NCBI RefSeq assembly: GCF_002266425.1
Contig: NZ_NPMN01000007.1
Span: 97,225 to 161,224 of the forward strand
Length of the DNA: 64,000 nt
Source: Tissierella sp. P1
Lineage (GTDB): Bacteria > Bacillota > Clostridia > Tissierellales > Tissierellaceae
Direction of reading: 5' to 3'
Shown here: one piece after another, positions 9,908 through 20,117 of the stretch
How positions within the stretch are numbered: the first letter of the stretch is position 1
Layout: the number at the start of each line of letters is the position of its first letter
The notes under the pieces: generated by a model
The model's database searches: none
Told to the model about the DNA's origin: nothing
What the model saw: only the letters and a program-made list of their open reading frames with translations
Position numbers and translations under genes: made by a program

Positions 9908-10465
9908 ATGTATACTGGACTTTACAAAGAAGCAGAAGAAAAGATGAAAAAGACTATTTCGGTTTACAAAGAAGAGTTACAAAGCATTAGAGCAGGGAGA
10001 GCAAACCCGTCATTACTTGACAAAATCACAGTAGATTACTATGGACAGATAACACCTTTAAAACAAGTAGGAAGTGTTTCAGCTCCAGAACCAAGAATGT
10101 TAGTCATTCAACCTTGGGATGTAAAATTGATACCGGTAATCGAAAAAGAAATATTAAAATCTGATTTAGGTCTAAATCCATCAAATGATGGTAAAGTAAT
10201 CAGATTGCTGATTCCTGCGCTAACTGAGGAAAGAAGAAAAGAATTAACAAAAGTAGTTAAGAAAAATGGAGAAAATGCTAAAGTTGCTATTAGAAATATA
10301 AGAAGAGACCTAAATGAACAATTAAAAAAGATGGAAAAAAACAAAGAAATTAGTGAAGATGACAAAAAATTAGCAGAAGCTGAAATCCAAAAAATAACTG
10401 ATAAATTTATTGAAGAATTAGATGCAGTAACAAAGAAAAAAGAAGACGAATTAATGGAAATATAA
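9908..10465 (+). CDS. frr: Ribosome recycling factor
   Basis: Splits post-termination ribosomes together with EF-G. It has 185 residues, with the conserved [19 protein letters not shown] (about 28-46) and the helical segment around [13 protein letters not shown]. It starts 2 nt after pyrH, so translation is coupled. It is followed by a strong terminator. Confidence 0.97.
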   Translation: MYTGLYKEAEEKMKKTISVYKEELQSIRAGRANPSLLDKITVDYYGQITPLKQVGSVSAPEPRMLVIQPWDVKLIPVIEKEILKSDLGLNPSNDGKVIRLLIPALTEERRKELTKVVKKNGENAKVAIRNIRRDLNEQLKKMEKNKEISEDDKKLAEAEIQKITDKFIEELDAVTKKKEDELMEI

Positions 10466-10470
10466 TAAGA

Positions 10471-10499
10471 AACCCCTTCTTCATAGGAAGGGGTTTTTA
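10471..10499 (+). terminator. Terminator after frr
   Basis: GC-rich hairpin (AACCCCTTC paired with GAAGGGGTT) followed directly by TTTTT. It ends the rpsB-frr transcription unit. Confidence 0.85.
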
Positions 10500-10516
10500 G
10501 TGATGAGGTGATATAT

Positions 10517-11266
10517 GTGGCAGATATTAATCAAACAATAGAACAACTTAAATCTCAAATTGATATGATAAATCTTCCGAAACATGTTGCAATAATTATG
10601 GATGGAAATGGTAGATGGGCAAAAAAAAGATTTTTACCAAGAAATTTCGGTCATCAAGAAGGAATGGAAAGAGTAATTGAAATTGTTGGAGCTGCCTCTA
10701 ATTTGGGGATAAAACATTTATCACTTTATGCTTTTTCAACAGAAAATTGGAAGAGGCCTCTGGAGGAAGTACAAGGCTTGATGAAAATTTTAGTCCAATA
10801 TATAATGCGAGAATTAGATAAATTACATAAGAATAATGTCAAAGTACAAATTATGGGAGATATTGAAAAATTACCAAAGTATGCTAAAGATGAAGTAATA
10901 AAAACCATGAGAACTACATCCCAAAATACTGGAATGATATTAAATATTGGACTAAACTATGGTGGAAGAGATGAAATAATATTTGGAATTAAAAACATTT
11001 TAATTGATATAGAAATGGGTAAAATTAATATAGATGATTTAAATGAGACTAACTTTTCCAATTATCTTTATACAAAAGGGCAACCTGATCCTGATTTGCT
11101 TATTAGACCAAGTGGAGAACTTAGACTTAGTAATTTTATGTTATATCAAATAGCTTATACAGAATTTTGCTTTTATGATATACTATGGCCAGACTTTACA
11201 GAAAAACATTTATTATTATCCATTATTGATTATCAAAAAAGAAATAGAAGATTTGGAGGAATATAA
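10517..11266 (+). CDS. uppS: Isoprenyl transferase (undecaprenyl diphosphate synthase)
   Basis: Cis-prenyltransferase that makes the lipid carrier for peptidoglycan synthesis. Motifs: IIMDGNGRWAKKR (catalytic Asp), SLYAFSTENWKRP, and a C-terminal LIRPSGELRLSNF. I choose GTG 10517, with AGGTGA 5 nt before it. An in-frame GTG at 10508 would overlap that site. The stop is immediately followed by cdsA, the next step of membrane lipid biosynthesis in the operon. Confidence 0.96.
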   Translation: MADINQTIEQLKSQIDMINLPKHVAIIMDGNGRWAKKRFLPRNFGHQEGMERVIEIVGAASNLGIKHLSLYAFSTENWKRPLEEVQGLMKILVQYIMRELDKLHKNNVKVQIMGDIEKLPKYAKDEVIKTMRTTSQNTGMILNIGLNYGGRDEIIFGIKNILIDIEMGKINIDDLNETNFSNYLYTKGQPDPDLLIRPSGELRLSNFMLYQIAYTEFCFYDILWPDFTEKHLLLSIIDYQKRNRRFGGI

Positions 11267-12043
11267 GTGAAAGATTTAAGCAAGAGATTCTTTAGTGGCT
11301 TAGTTGGTTTAATCCTATTAATTTTCATTGTCTCAAAGGGAGGATATTTGTTATCTTTTGCTGTTTATATAGTTTCGATAATTGGTTTAAGAGAATTTTA
11401 TAAGGCTATAGAGAAAGTTAATATTAAGCCTATTTATCTAATAGGATATTTAGGAGTAACTGGATTGTTTATAAATATTATGTTAGAAAATAAATATTTA
11501 GGACTTATTATTACTTTACTTATTATTACTTTACTTATCTTATTTATTACTAATAAAAATATATCTATAGAGGATATATCAATAACTCTTTTGGGAATAG
11601 CATATATTCCGTTTTTGCTTTTTCATATTATATATTTAGATAATAGTAAGTATATTTGGCTAGTTTTTATTATAGCATTTGGTACAGATACATTTGCATA
11701 TATAGCAGGGAATTTATTTGGAAAAAGAAAATTATGCCCTAAAATCAGCCCTAAGAAAACAATAGAAGGATCTATAGGAGGTATATTAGGTAGTACTATT
11801 TTACTTATCATATATTCAATATACTTTAATTTAAATCCTATGTGGAAAATTATTCTACTTTCTATTGTTTGCTCAGTAATAGCTCAATTAGGAGATTTAG
11901 CGGCTTCAAAAATAAAGAGAATTTGTGGAATAAAGGATTATGGGTCTATAATGCCTGGACATGGTGGTGTATTAGATAGATTTGATAGTATAATTTTTAC
12001 TGTCCCAGTAATATACTACTATATTAGTATCTTTTTAATTTAA
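11267..12043 (+). CDS. cdsA: Phosphatidate cytidylyltransferase
   Basis: Makes CDP-diacylglycerol from phosphatidate and CTP in the membrane. It has 258 residues with about seven to eight hydrophobic segments and the C-terminal CDS signature around SKIKRICGIKDYGSIMPGHGGVLDRFDS. The GTG start abuts the uppS stop. In most Firmicutes dxr follows cdsA; here rseP follows after 18 nt, so dxr is missing from its usual place. Confidence 0.95.
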   Translation: MKDLSKRFFSGLVGLILLIFIVSKGGYLLSFAVYIVSIIGLREFYKAIEKVNIKPIYLIGYLGVTGLFINIMLENKYLGLIITLLIITLLILFITNKNISIEDISITLLGIAYIPFLLFHIIYLDNSKYIWLVFIIAFGTDTFAYIAGNLFGKRKLCPKISPKKTIEGSIGGILGSTILLIIYSIYFNLNPMWKIILLSIVCSVIAQLGDLAASKIKRICGIKDYGSIMPGHGGVLDRFDSIIFTVPVIYYYISIFLI

Positions 12044-12061
12044 AATATAGGTGGTGTTTAA

Positions 12062-13069
12062 ATGTTAACAGCGGTATCAGCAATATTTGTTTTTTTGATG
12101 GTAATATTAGTACATGAATTTGGTCACTTTGCCGTAGCCAAAATTGTAGGAATTAAAGTTAATGAATTTTCTATAGGCATGGGGCCTAAATTATTTCAAA
12201 AGAAAAAAGGAGAAACTGAATATACTTTAAGAGCATTACCAATTGGTGGATATGTAAAAATGGAAGGTGAAGATGAAGTTTCTGACGATCCTAGAGGTTT
12301 CAATAAGGTTTCTGCATTGTCAAGAATAGCAGTTGTAGCAGCAGGAGCAATTATGAATTTCATCTTAGCAATTGTTATATTAGCCATTGTTTCTTACGGA
12401 ATAGGTATGCCAATAAATATAGTAGATAAGGCATTGCCAGATTCACCTGCAGAGAAAAGTGGATTAATATCAAATGATGTTATAATTAGCATAAATGGTA
12501 TAGAAACAAATAACTGGGAATCTATAGCTAACTCCATAAACAACTCTGACCCTAATAAAGAGATAGAAATACAAGTTGAAAGAGATGGTCAAGTAAAAAA
12601 ACTTATGGTTAAACCTACAGTTGATGAAGAAGGAAGAACTATAATTGGTATAGCACCTAAATATGAAAAGTCTATATCCTTAGCTATAAAAGGTGGATTT
12701 GAAAAAACTTTAATGTTTCTAGGATTAATGTTTGATTTCGTAGGAATGATATTCAAAGGTAAAGTTGGAATTAAGCATTTATCAGGTCCCGTTGGTGTAA
12801 TTCATGAAGTAGGAGCAGCTGCAAAACTTGGAGTATATAATCTACTCTATATCTTAGGTTTTATTAGCATTAACTTAGGCTTCTTCAATTTACTTCCTAT
12901 ACCAGCATTAGATGGAAGTAGGATAGTATTTTTGTTAATAGAATTGGTCAGAGGAAAACCAATAGCTCCAGAGAAAGAGGGATTCATACATTTTGTTGGC
13001 TTTGTTCTATTGATATCACTAATGTTATTAGTAACTTATAGAGATATACTCAAATTTAATATTTTTTAG
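12062..13069 (+). CDS. rseP: RseP/RasP site-2 intramembrane metalloprotease
   Basis: Zinc protease that cleaves membrane anchors such as anti-sigma factors and leftover signal peptides. The HEFGH motif (His18, Glu19, His22) lies in the first membrane helix, a PDZ domain spans about 120-200, and the second metal-site motif PALDGSR is in a C-terminal helix. It has 335 residues and four predicted membrane segments. The ribosome site AGGTGGTG precedes ATG. It lies between cdsA and ispG. Confidence 0.95.
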   Translation: MLTAVSAIFVFLMVILVHEFGHFAVAKIVGIKVNEFSIGMGPKLFQKKKGETEYTLRALPIGGYVKMEGEDEVSDDPRGFNKVSALSRIAVVAAGAIMNFILAIVILAIVSYGIGMPINIVDKALPDSPAEKSGLISNDVIISINGIETNNWESIANSINNSDPNKEIEIQVERDGQVKKLMVKPTVDEEGRTIIGIAPKYEKSISLAIKGGFEKTLMFLGLMFDFVGMIFKGKVGIKHLSGPVGVIHEVGAAAKLGVYNLLYILGFISINLGFFNLLPIPALDGSRIVFLLIELVRGKPIAPEKEGFIHFVGFVLLISLMLLVTYRDILKFNIF

Positions 13070-13081
13070 TAGGTGATAAAA

Positions 13082-14131
13082 TTGATTAGAAAAAAAACTA
13101 AGGTAATCAAAGTTGGTAATGTACTAATTGGTGGAGATAACCCTATTTCAATTCAATCTATGACTAATACATTGACAAAAGATATTGTTTCTACTATTAG
13201 TCAAATAAAAAAATTAGAGGATGCAGGTTGCGACATTATTAGATCTGCTATTACGGATTTGGAAGATGCAAAGGCTATAAAAGAGATAAAAAGACAAATT
13301 AATATTCCAATAATTGCTGATATTCAGTATGACTATAGACTAGCCTTAGAATCTATTAAGTATGGAACTGATGGACTAAGGTTAAACCCAGGAAATATAG
13401 GTTCTTTAGACAAAGTAAAAGAAGTTGTAAAAGCCTGTAAAGAAAATAATATCTCTATTAGGGTTGGAGTAAATGCTGGTTCTCTAAAGAAGGAGTTTTT
13501 AGAAAAATATAATGGTGTAAATGAGGATTCTATGGTTTATAGCGCTTTAGAACAAATCAGATTATTAGAAGATATGGATTTCTATGATATAAAAATTTCT
13601 TTAAAAGCAAGTAACGTACCTCTTACTATTAAAGCATATGAAAAGATGTCTAATATGGTAGATTATCCGTTACATTTAGGAATAACTGAAGCTGGACCAA
13701 TTTGGAGGGGAACTGTTAAATCCTCTGTTGGAATAGGTGCCTTGTTGTCAATGGGTATAGGAGATACAGTAAGAATATCTTTGACAGGTGACCCTGTAGA
13801 AGAAGTGAAAGTAGGTAGAGAAATTCTTAAATCCCTTAACCTATTGAATGAAGGCTTAGAAATAATATCATGTCCTACTTGTGGAAGAACAAATATTGAT
13901 TTAATTAATATAGTAGAAGAGGCTGAAAAAAGGCTTGAAGGAATTAATAAACATATAAAAGTTGCTATAATGGGATGTGCAGTAAATGGTCCTGGAGAAG
14001 CTAGGGAAGCAGATATAGGAATAGCTGGAGGAAAAGGTGAAGGACTTATTTTTAGAAAAGGCGAAATAATAAAAAAGGTCAGAGAAGAAAATTTACTTGA
14101 TGAATTATTAAAAGAAATAGAAAAGTTATAA
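13082..14131 (+). CDS. ispG: (E)-4-hydroxy-3-methylbut-2-enyl-diphosphate synthase (IspG/GcpE)
   Basis: 4Fe-4S enzyme of the MEP isoprenoid pathway that forms HMBPP. A TIM barrel is followed by the cluster domain: cysteines in ISCPTCGR and GCAVNGPGEAREADIGIAGG. I place the start at TTG 13082, with AGGTGA 5 nt upstream. An in-frame GTG at 13073 overlaps the ribosome site. Its presence implies a MEP pathway although dxr is not in this cluster. Confidence 0.95.
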   Translation: MIRKKTKVIKVGNVLIGGDNPISIQSMTNTLTKDIVSTISQIKKLEDAGCDIIRSAITDLEDAKAIKEIKRQINIPIIADIQYDYRLALESIKYGTDGLRLNPGNIGSLDKVKEVVKACKENNISIRVGVNAGSLKKEFLEKYNGVNEDSMVYSALEQIRLLEDMDFYDIKISLKASNVPLTIKAYEKMSNMVDYPLHLGITEAGPIWRGTVKSSVGIGALLSMGIGDTVRISLTGDPVEEVKVGREILKSLNLLNEGLEIISCPTCGRTNIDLINIVEEAEKRLEGINKHIKVAIMGCAVNGPGEAREADIGIAGGKGEGLIFRKGEIIKKVREENLLDELLKEIEKL

Positions 14132-14171
14132 TATATTCATATCCCAGGAGGAGAAGGGGGATAAATTATAC

Positions 14172-17100
14172 ATGAAGAATAATCAACTATATCTTTCAGA
14201 ATTTATTACAAAAAAAGGACTAGAGGATATTAGGAACTTAAAAATTATCATTAATAAAATTCAGATATTTAAAAAAACAATGACCTTAATAGTATACCTT
14301 GAATCTTCTATCTTAATTAATAATATAATATCTAATAAAATAAATAAAGTTTTCAAAGATAAGTTTACTCAATTTAAAGTGCAGATAAGATTTAGATATA
14401 ATGTCATAGGAAGCATTGAAGACAAGATAAAGTTTTATGAAGACAATATTCTAGAAATTATTAAATTGGAAATTGAGTCTAGTAATTCTTGGATTAAAGG
14501 TTTAAAATGGGAGATCATTAATGACTCCCTTGTAATTTTTCCGCCGAATGAGGTAGCATATCACTCACTAGAAAAAAATGAAATTATAGAAAAAATTAAA
14601 AATGCAATTTTAGAAGAAATAGATTTAAATATAGACATCAAAATTTCTGAGCATCAATTTATGGAAGCGGAAGGCTTTCTTGATCAAAAGAGTGTTGAAG
14701 AAAAAGAAATTGCAAAGGATGCTATTATCAATATAGCTGAAAGTTCTAAAACCAATTCCTTTAATAATAGCTCAAACAGGCCTAATAAGTATTATATCTA
14801 TGGAAAAGAAATAAAAGATTCACCTATTAAAGTAAAAGATATTAATATGCAAACTGGCTCTTGTGTAATAGAAGGTATAGTTTTTCAAATTGAAACTAGA
14901 GAAATTAGAGACAATAAGACCCTAGTCACATTCTATGTCTCAGATCTTACAGACTCTATTACTGTGAAAGTATTTTTATCAGAAGAACAAACATCTGAGT
15001 TTCTTATAAATGTAGCAAATGATTCTCATATAAAAGTTGAAGGAGATGTAATGTTTGATAACTACTCTAAGAGTACAGTAATAATACTGAAATCACTTAA
15101 TAGAATTGATAAATCTGGAAAAAAAGATAATGCAGAGGAAAAAAGAGTGGAATTACATCTTCATACACAAATGAGTTCGATGGATGGAGTTACGCCACTG
15201 AAAAAAATCGCAACTAGAGCTAAAGAATGGGGACATAAAGCGTTGGCTATAACTGATCATGGTATTGTTCAAAGCTTTCCAGAAGCCATGATTCTGAGTA
15301 AATCATTAGGTATAAAAATGATATATGGTATGGAAGGCTATTTAATAAATGATAAGAAAGAAATAATAACCAATTTTGATCAAAATAAAGATTATTCAAC
15401 TTATATTGTTTTTGATATAGAGACTACTGGATTATCTGCTATAAATGATATGATAACGGAGATTGGTGCTGTTAAAATTAGAGATGGAGAAATTATAGAT
15501 ACTTATAGTCAGTTAATAAATCCTGAAAGACCAATACCAGAATTAATTACCAACATTACAGGTATTACAGATAATATGGTAAAAGACAAGCCAATTATTA
15601 AAGATGTAATTTTAGATTTTGTAAGATTTATTGGAGACGATGTTTTAGTTGCACATAACGCTTCTTTTGATATCGGATTCATTAGAGAAAAGATGAAGCT
15701 GGTCAATATAGAACTAAACAATCCAGTACTAGATACATTGGAGTTATCTAGAGCGGTGTTTCCATCTTTGAAGAGCCATAAATTGAATCTTGTGGCTAAA
15801 CACCTGAATGTAGATTTAGTTAATCATCATAGGGCTGTAGATGATGCTACTGCTACAGCTAAAATATTTCTTAAGATATTAGATATTTTAAAAGAAAGAA
15901 ATATAATAAACTTTAGACAGATAAATACTTTAAATTCTAGAAAAGATTTTTCAAAGGATGAAAGCTTTCATATAATTATACTAGCTAAAAATTTAATTGG
16001 TCTTAAAAATTTATATAAATTAGTATCAGAGTCACATATAAACTATTTCCATAGAAGACCGAGAATTCCAAAATCTCTTATAGAAGCAAATAGAGAAGGT
16101 CTAATAATTGGTAGTGCATGTGAAGCAGGAGAATTATATAAAGCAATAATAAAAAATAGAAGCCTAAATGAAATAAGAAAAATTGTAAAGTTTTATGATT
16201 ATTTAGAAATTCAACCAATTGAAAATAATATGTATTTAGTTAGGGAAGGGATAGTAAAAGATAAGAATCAGTTGAGAGAAATAAATAAAAAAATATATAA
16301 ATTGGGAAAAGAGAATAAAAAGCCTGTTGTAGCAACTGGAGATGTACATTTCCTAGATCCAGAAGATGAGATATATAGAAGAATACTAATGTCGGGTCAA
16401 AAATTTCAAGATGCAGATATTCAGCCGCCTTTATATTTTAGAACCACCGAAGAGATGCTAGAAGAATTTTCATACTTTGGTAAGGAAATTGCAGAAGAAG
16501 TAGTTATAAAAAACACTAATTTGATAAATGATATGATAGAGGAAATATTACCAATCCCAGAAGGAACTTTTCCACCAGTCATTGAAGGTGCTGAAGAAGA
16601 ATTAAGAAGGATAACATATGATAAAGCAGTAGAAGTATACGGCAATCCTTTGCCAGAAATTGTGGAAAAACGTTTGGAAAGGGAACTTGGTTCTATAATG
16701 AAAAATGGTTATGCTGTTATGTATATAATTGCACAGAAGCTTGTTTGGAAATCTTTAGAAGATGGATACTTAGTAGGTTCTAGGGGCTCAGTAGGCTCAT
16801 CTTTTGTAGCTACAATGAGTGGTATTACAGAAGTAAATCCATTGGTTCCGCATTATGTCTGTCCTAATTGTAAATATAGTGAATTTTTTAATGATGGATC
16901 TATAGCTTCTGGTGCAGATCTTCCACATAAAATCTGTCCTAAATGCCAAGCTAAATTGAACAAAGATGGTCATGATATTCCATTTGAAGTCTTTTTAGGA
17001 TTTGAAGGTGATAAAGAGCCAGATATTGACTTAAATTTTGCAGGAGAATATCAGTCTGTAGCACATAAGTACACTGAAGAACTTTTCGGAGAAGGTTATG

Positions 17101-18446
17101 TTTTTAGAGCAGGAACTATTGGAACAATTGCTGAAAAAACTGCATATGGGTTTGTTAAAAAATATTTTGAAGAAAGAGATATAAGTGTCAATGTGGCCGA
17201 GATTAATAGACTGGTTCAAGGGTGTACTGGAATCAAAAGGACTTCAGGTCAACATCCTGGTGGAGTTATGATTGTTCCAAAATATAAGGATATTTTGGAT
17301 TTCACTCCCATTCAATATCCTGCAGATGATAAAAAGTCAGGTGTAATAACAACTCATTTTGATTATAATGCTATTGGTGGAAGAATATTAAAGTTAGATA
17401 TTCTTGGGCACGATGTGCCTACTATAATCAAAATGCTCGGTGACCTAACGGGAGTTGATCCTACTAAAATCCCTCTAGACGAGCCAAAGACTATGAAGTT
17501 GTTTACCAGTACTGAATCATTAGGAATAACTAAAGATGATATAAATTGTGAAGTAGGAACTTTAGGAATACCTGAATTCGGTACAAAATTTGTAAGACAA
17601 ATGCTTATTGATACCAAGCCTAGTACCTTTTCTGAACTAGTAAGAATTAGTGGATTATCTCATGGTACAGATGTATGGATAAATAATGCTCAAAGCCTTG
17701 TTAAAGAAAATATTGCACCATTAAGCAAGGTAATTTCTACTAGAGAAGATATAATGTTAAACTTAATTAACTCAGGGATGGATAAGAAGAAATCCTTTAA
17801 AATCATGGAAAAGGTTAGAAAAGGGAAAGGCTTATCTAAGGAAGATGAAGAGGAAATGAGAAGTTTAAATGTGCCGGAATGGTACATAGAGTCTTGTAAT
17901 AAAATTAAATATATGTTCCCCAAAGCTCATGCTGCTGCTTATGTTATGATGTCTTTTAGAATAGCCTATTTTAAAGTATATTTTCCTGAAACGTTTTATG
18001 CCACTTACTTTACTATTAAGGCTAATGATTTCGATGCAGATTTAGTTATTAAAGGTAAAGAAACTGTTAAAAACAAGATTCAGGAATTGGAAAAACTAGG
18101 AAATGATATGACCGCAAAGGAAAAGAATTTGCTAACAGTTCTAGAAGTTGTTTTAGAAATGTATGCAAGGGGTTATAATATCCAAAATGTAGATATTTAC
18201 AAATCAGATAGTGATAGATTTATAATTGATGAAAATGGGATTCTACCACCACTTAAAAGCCTAGAAGGTCTTGGTGAAAATGTAGCCAGAAAAATTGTCG
18301 AAGAAAGAAATATCTCTAGATTTATATCTATAGAAGACTTAGTTAATCGTGGCAAAGTAAGTAAACCTGTATTAGAAGTATTAACTAATCATGGTTGTTT
18401 AGGTGATTTGCCATTAAGTAATCAAATAAGCCTTTTTAATATTTGA
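14172..18446 (+). CDS. polC: DNA polymerase III alpha subunit, Gram-positive PolC type
   Basis: Replicative polymerase with built-in 3'-5' proofreading. At 1424 residues it has the PolC order: N-terminal domain, OB-fold (about 225-315), PHP domain (VELHLHTQMSSMDG and ITDHG) interrupted by the exonuclease insert (FDIETTGLSAINDMITEIGAVK region at about 415, later HHRAVDDA), then the polymerase core. The core includes the zinc-binding cysteines of CPNCKYSEFF...CPKCQ and catalytic acidic residues in EPDIDLNF. The ribosome site is AGGAGGAGAAGGGG. The usual proS between ispG and polC is absent. Confidence 0.97.
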   Translation: MKNNQLYLSEFITKKGLEDIRNLKIIINKIQIFKKTMTLIVYLESSILINNIISNKINKVFKDKFTQFKVQIRFRYNVIGSIEDKIKFYEDNILEIIKLEIESSNSWIKGLKWEIINDSLVIFPPNEVAYHSLEKNEIIEKIKNAILEEIDLNIDIKISEHQFMEAEGFLDQKSVEEKEIAKDAIINIAESSKTNSFNNSSNRPNKYYIYGKEIKDSPIKVKDINMQTGSCVIEGIVFQIETREIRDNKTLVTFYVSDLTDSITVKVFLSEEQTSEFLINVANDSHIKVEGDVMFDNYSKSTVIILKSLNRIDKSGKKDNAEEKRVELHLHTQMSSMDGVTPLKKIATRAKEWGHKALAITDHGIVQSFPEAMILSKSLGIKMIYGMEGYLINDKKEIITNFDQNKDYSTYIVFDIETTGLSAINDMITEIGAVKIRDGEIIDTYSQLINPERPIPELITNITGITDNMVKDKPIIKDVILDFVRFIGDDVLVAHNASFDIGFIREKMKLVNIELNNPVLDTLELSRAVFPSLKSHKLNLVAKHLNVDLVNHHRAVDDATATAKIFLKILDILKERNIINFRQINTLNSRKDFSKDESFHIIILAKNLIGLKNLYKLVSESHINYFHRRPRIPKSLIEANREGLIIGSACEAGELYKAIIKNRSLNEIRKIVKFYDYLEIQPIENNMYLVREGIVKDKNQLREINKKIYKLGKENKKPVVATGDVHFLDPEDEIYRRILMSGQKFQDADIQPPLYFRTTEEMLEEFSYFGKEIAEEVVIKNTNLINDMIEEILPIPEGTFPPVIEGAEEELRRITYDKAVEVYGNPLPEIVEKRLERELGSIMKNGYAVMYIIAQKLVWKSLEDGYLVGSRGSVGSSFVATMSGITEVNPLVPHYVCPNCKYSEFFNDGSIASGADLPHKICPKCQAKLNKDGHDIPFEVFLGFEGDKEPDIDLNFAGEYQSVAHKYTEELFGEGYVFRAGTIGTIAEKTAYGFVKKYFEERDISVNVAEINRLVQGCTGIKRTSGQHPGGVMIVPKYKDILDFTPIQYPADDKKSGVITTHFDYNAIGGRILKLDILGHDVPTIIKMLGDLTGVDPTKIPLDEPKTMKLFTSTESLGITKDDINCEVGTLGIPEFGTKFVRQMLIDTKPSTFSELVRISGLSHGTDVWINNAQSLVKENIAPLSKVISTREDIMLNLINSGMDKKKSFKIMEKVRKGKGLSKEDEEEMRSLNVPEWYIESCNKIKYMFPKAHAAAYVMMSFRIAYFKVYFPETFYATYFTIKANDFDADLVIKGKETVKNKIQELEKLGNDMTAKEKNLLTVLEVVLEMYARGYNIQNVDIYKSDSDRFIIDENGILPPLKSLEGLGENVARKIVEERNISRFISIEDLVNRGKVSKPVLEVLTNHGCLGDLPLSNQISLFNI

Positions 18447-18470
18447 TTTTTCCTTAATTTATGATATAAT
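18443..18470 (+). promoter_or_regulatory. Promoter of the rimP-nusA-infB operon
   Basis: TTGATT at 18443-18448 and TATAAT at 18465-18470 with a 16-nt spacer, overlapping the polC stop codon. It lies upstream of the hairpin at 18501, so the operon would be transcribed through an attenuator-like leader. Confidence 0.65.
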
Positions 18471-18500
18471 TAATTTGACAAAAATGAATTTTTTCTGGGA

Positions 18501-18531
18501 AAGAGTGGGTTAACCCACTCTTGATTTTTTA
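18501..18531 (+). terminator. Terminator/attenuator between polC and rimP
   Basis: Perfect 22-nt palindrome (18501-18522) followed by GATTTTTTATT. It ends polC transcripts. Because a promoter sits just upstream, it could also attenuate the nusA operon, which is interesting because NusA acts on hairpin-dependent pausing and termination. Confidence 0.8.
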
Positions 18532-18582
18532 TTGATATTGTTCTTGCATAATATTAAGTAAACATTTATGGAGGTGAATTGA

Positions 18583-19046
18583 TTGAATAGAAAAGGCATA
18601 ATAAGTATTGTCAAAGAAATATGTGAGCAGTTAGCAGATGAGTTAGGATATGAGTTAGTAGATGTAGAATTTTTAAAAGAGGGTTCAAATTATTTTCTAA
18701 GAGTATATCTTGATAAGCCAGGCGGAATAAACTTAGATGATTGTCAAAAGGTAAGTCAATTATTAAGTGATAAACTAGACGAGAAAGATCCTATCACTAC
18801 GCCATATTATTTAGAGGTTTCATCTCCAGGATTAGATAGACCTCTAAAGAATGATAAGGATTTGAAAAGAAATCTAGGAAAAGAAATTGAAATAAAATTA
18901 TATGAGCACTGAAGGGTAAAAAGATAATAGAAGGTATTCTAGAGGATTATGAAGAAAAAACAATTGTAATAAGAACAGAGATTAATGAAATTGTTACAAT
19001 ACCTAAGGAAGGCATTGCTTTAATTAAATTGGCAGTTAAATTTTAA
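18583..19046 (+). pseudogene. rimP: Ribosome maturation factor RimP, interrupted by a single-base frameshift
   Basis: RimP helps mature the 30S subunit and precedes nusA in most bacteria. The frame starting at TTG 18583 (GAGGTG 6 nt upstream) encodes the N-terminal domain, including VSSPGLDRPL, and stops after 109 residues at 18912. The C-terminal domain continues in another frame from 18909 (LKGKKIIEGILEDYEEKTIV) to the stop at 19046. One missing base near 18907, for example a second C giving Tyr-Glu-Pro-Leu-Lys, would restore a protein of about 154 residues, the usual RimP length. This could be a true mutation or an assembly error; no decay is seen elsewhere in the gene. Confidence 0.85.
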
Positions 19047-19059
19047 GGAGGTTTAATGA

Positions 19060-20106
19060 ATGAATGGAGATTTTATCGATGCCCTTCGTGAAATTGAAAA
19101 AGAGAAGGGCATTTCTAAAGATGTAATATTTGATGCTCTTGAGTCGGCACTTATCTCTAGCTATAAGAAAAACTTCAATGCATCCCAAAATGTTGAAGTT
19201 GAAATGGATAGAGAAACTGGGAAGGTAAAAGTGTTGGCATTAAAAGAAGTAGTGGATATAGTAGAAAACGAATACCTTGAAATAAGCTTAGAAGATGCAA
19301 AAGAAATTGATGATAGATTTCAGACTGGAGATATTTTAAAAGTAGAAATCACCCCAAAGGATTTCGGCAGGATAGCGGCTCAAACTGCTAAACAAGTAGT
19401 TATTCAAAGAATAAGAGATGCAGAAAGAGATGTAATTTATGATGAATTTATAAATAGAGAGAATGAGATAATTACTGGATTAGTTCAGCGAATTAGTAAA
19501 AATAATGTATATATAGATTTAGGAAAGACTGAGGGGATATTGCCACCTTCTGAGCAAATGGAAGGTGAAGAGTATAATCAGGGAGATAGGTTAAAATTAC
19601 TTATATCAGAGGTCAAAAAGACAACGAAAGGACCTCAGATAATATTATCTAGATCACATCCTAATCTTGTGAAGAGACTATTTGAGTTAGAGGTTCCAGA
19701 AATCAATGATGGAATAGTTGAAATATATTCTATATCTAGAGAAGCCGGTTCTAGAACAAAGATTTCAGTTTTCTCTAAAGATTCCAATGTAGATCCTCTT
19801 GGCTCATGTGTAGGTTTTAAAGGAAGTAGAGTAAAAGTAATAGTAGATGAATTAAAAGGTGAAAAAATAGATATTGTAATTTGGAGTAAAGATATAGGAG
19901 AATTTATTGCAAACAGCTTAAGTCCTTCTAAAGTATTAAATGTTATAACTAATGAAAAAGAAAAGTCCGCTGTTGTAGTAGTACCAGATTATCAACTTTC
20001 CTTAGCTATAGGTAAAGAAGGTCAAAATGCAAGATTAGCAGCAAAATTAACAAATTGGAAAATAGATATAAAATCTGAGTCACAATATAATCAAGAAAAT
20101 CAATAA
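19060..20106 (+). CDS. nusA: Transcription termination/antitermination factor NusA
   Basis: RNA polymerase-binding factor controlling pausing, termination and antitermination. It has 348 residues with an N-terminal polymerase-binding domain, an S1 domain (about 135-200) and two KH domains, the second ending in SLAIGKEGQNARLAAKLTNWKIDI. It lacks the extra C-terminal repeats found in enterobacteria, as is normal for Firmicutes. AAGGAGG precedes ATG 19060; another ATG at 19056 is out of frame. Confidence 0.97.
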   Translation: MNGDFIDALREIEKEKGISKDVIFDALESALISSYKKNFNASQNVEVEMDRETGKVKVLALKEVVDIVENEYLEISLEDAKEIDDRFQTGDILKVEITPKDFGRIAAQTAKQVVIQRIRDAERDVIYDEFINRENEIITGLVQRISKNNVYIDLGKTEGILPPSEQMEGEEYNQGDRLKLLISEVKKTTKGPQIILSRSHPNLVKRLFELEVPEINDGIVEIYSISREAGSRTKISVFSKDSNVDPLGSCVGFKGSRVKVIVDELKGEKIDIVIWSKDIGEFIANSLSPSKVLNVITNEKEKSAVVVVPDYQLSLAIGKEGQNARLAAKLTNWKIDIKSESQYNQENQ

Positions 20107-20117
20107 GAGGTGATTAT

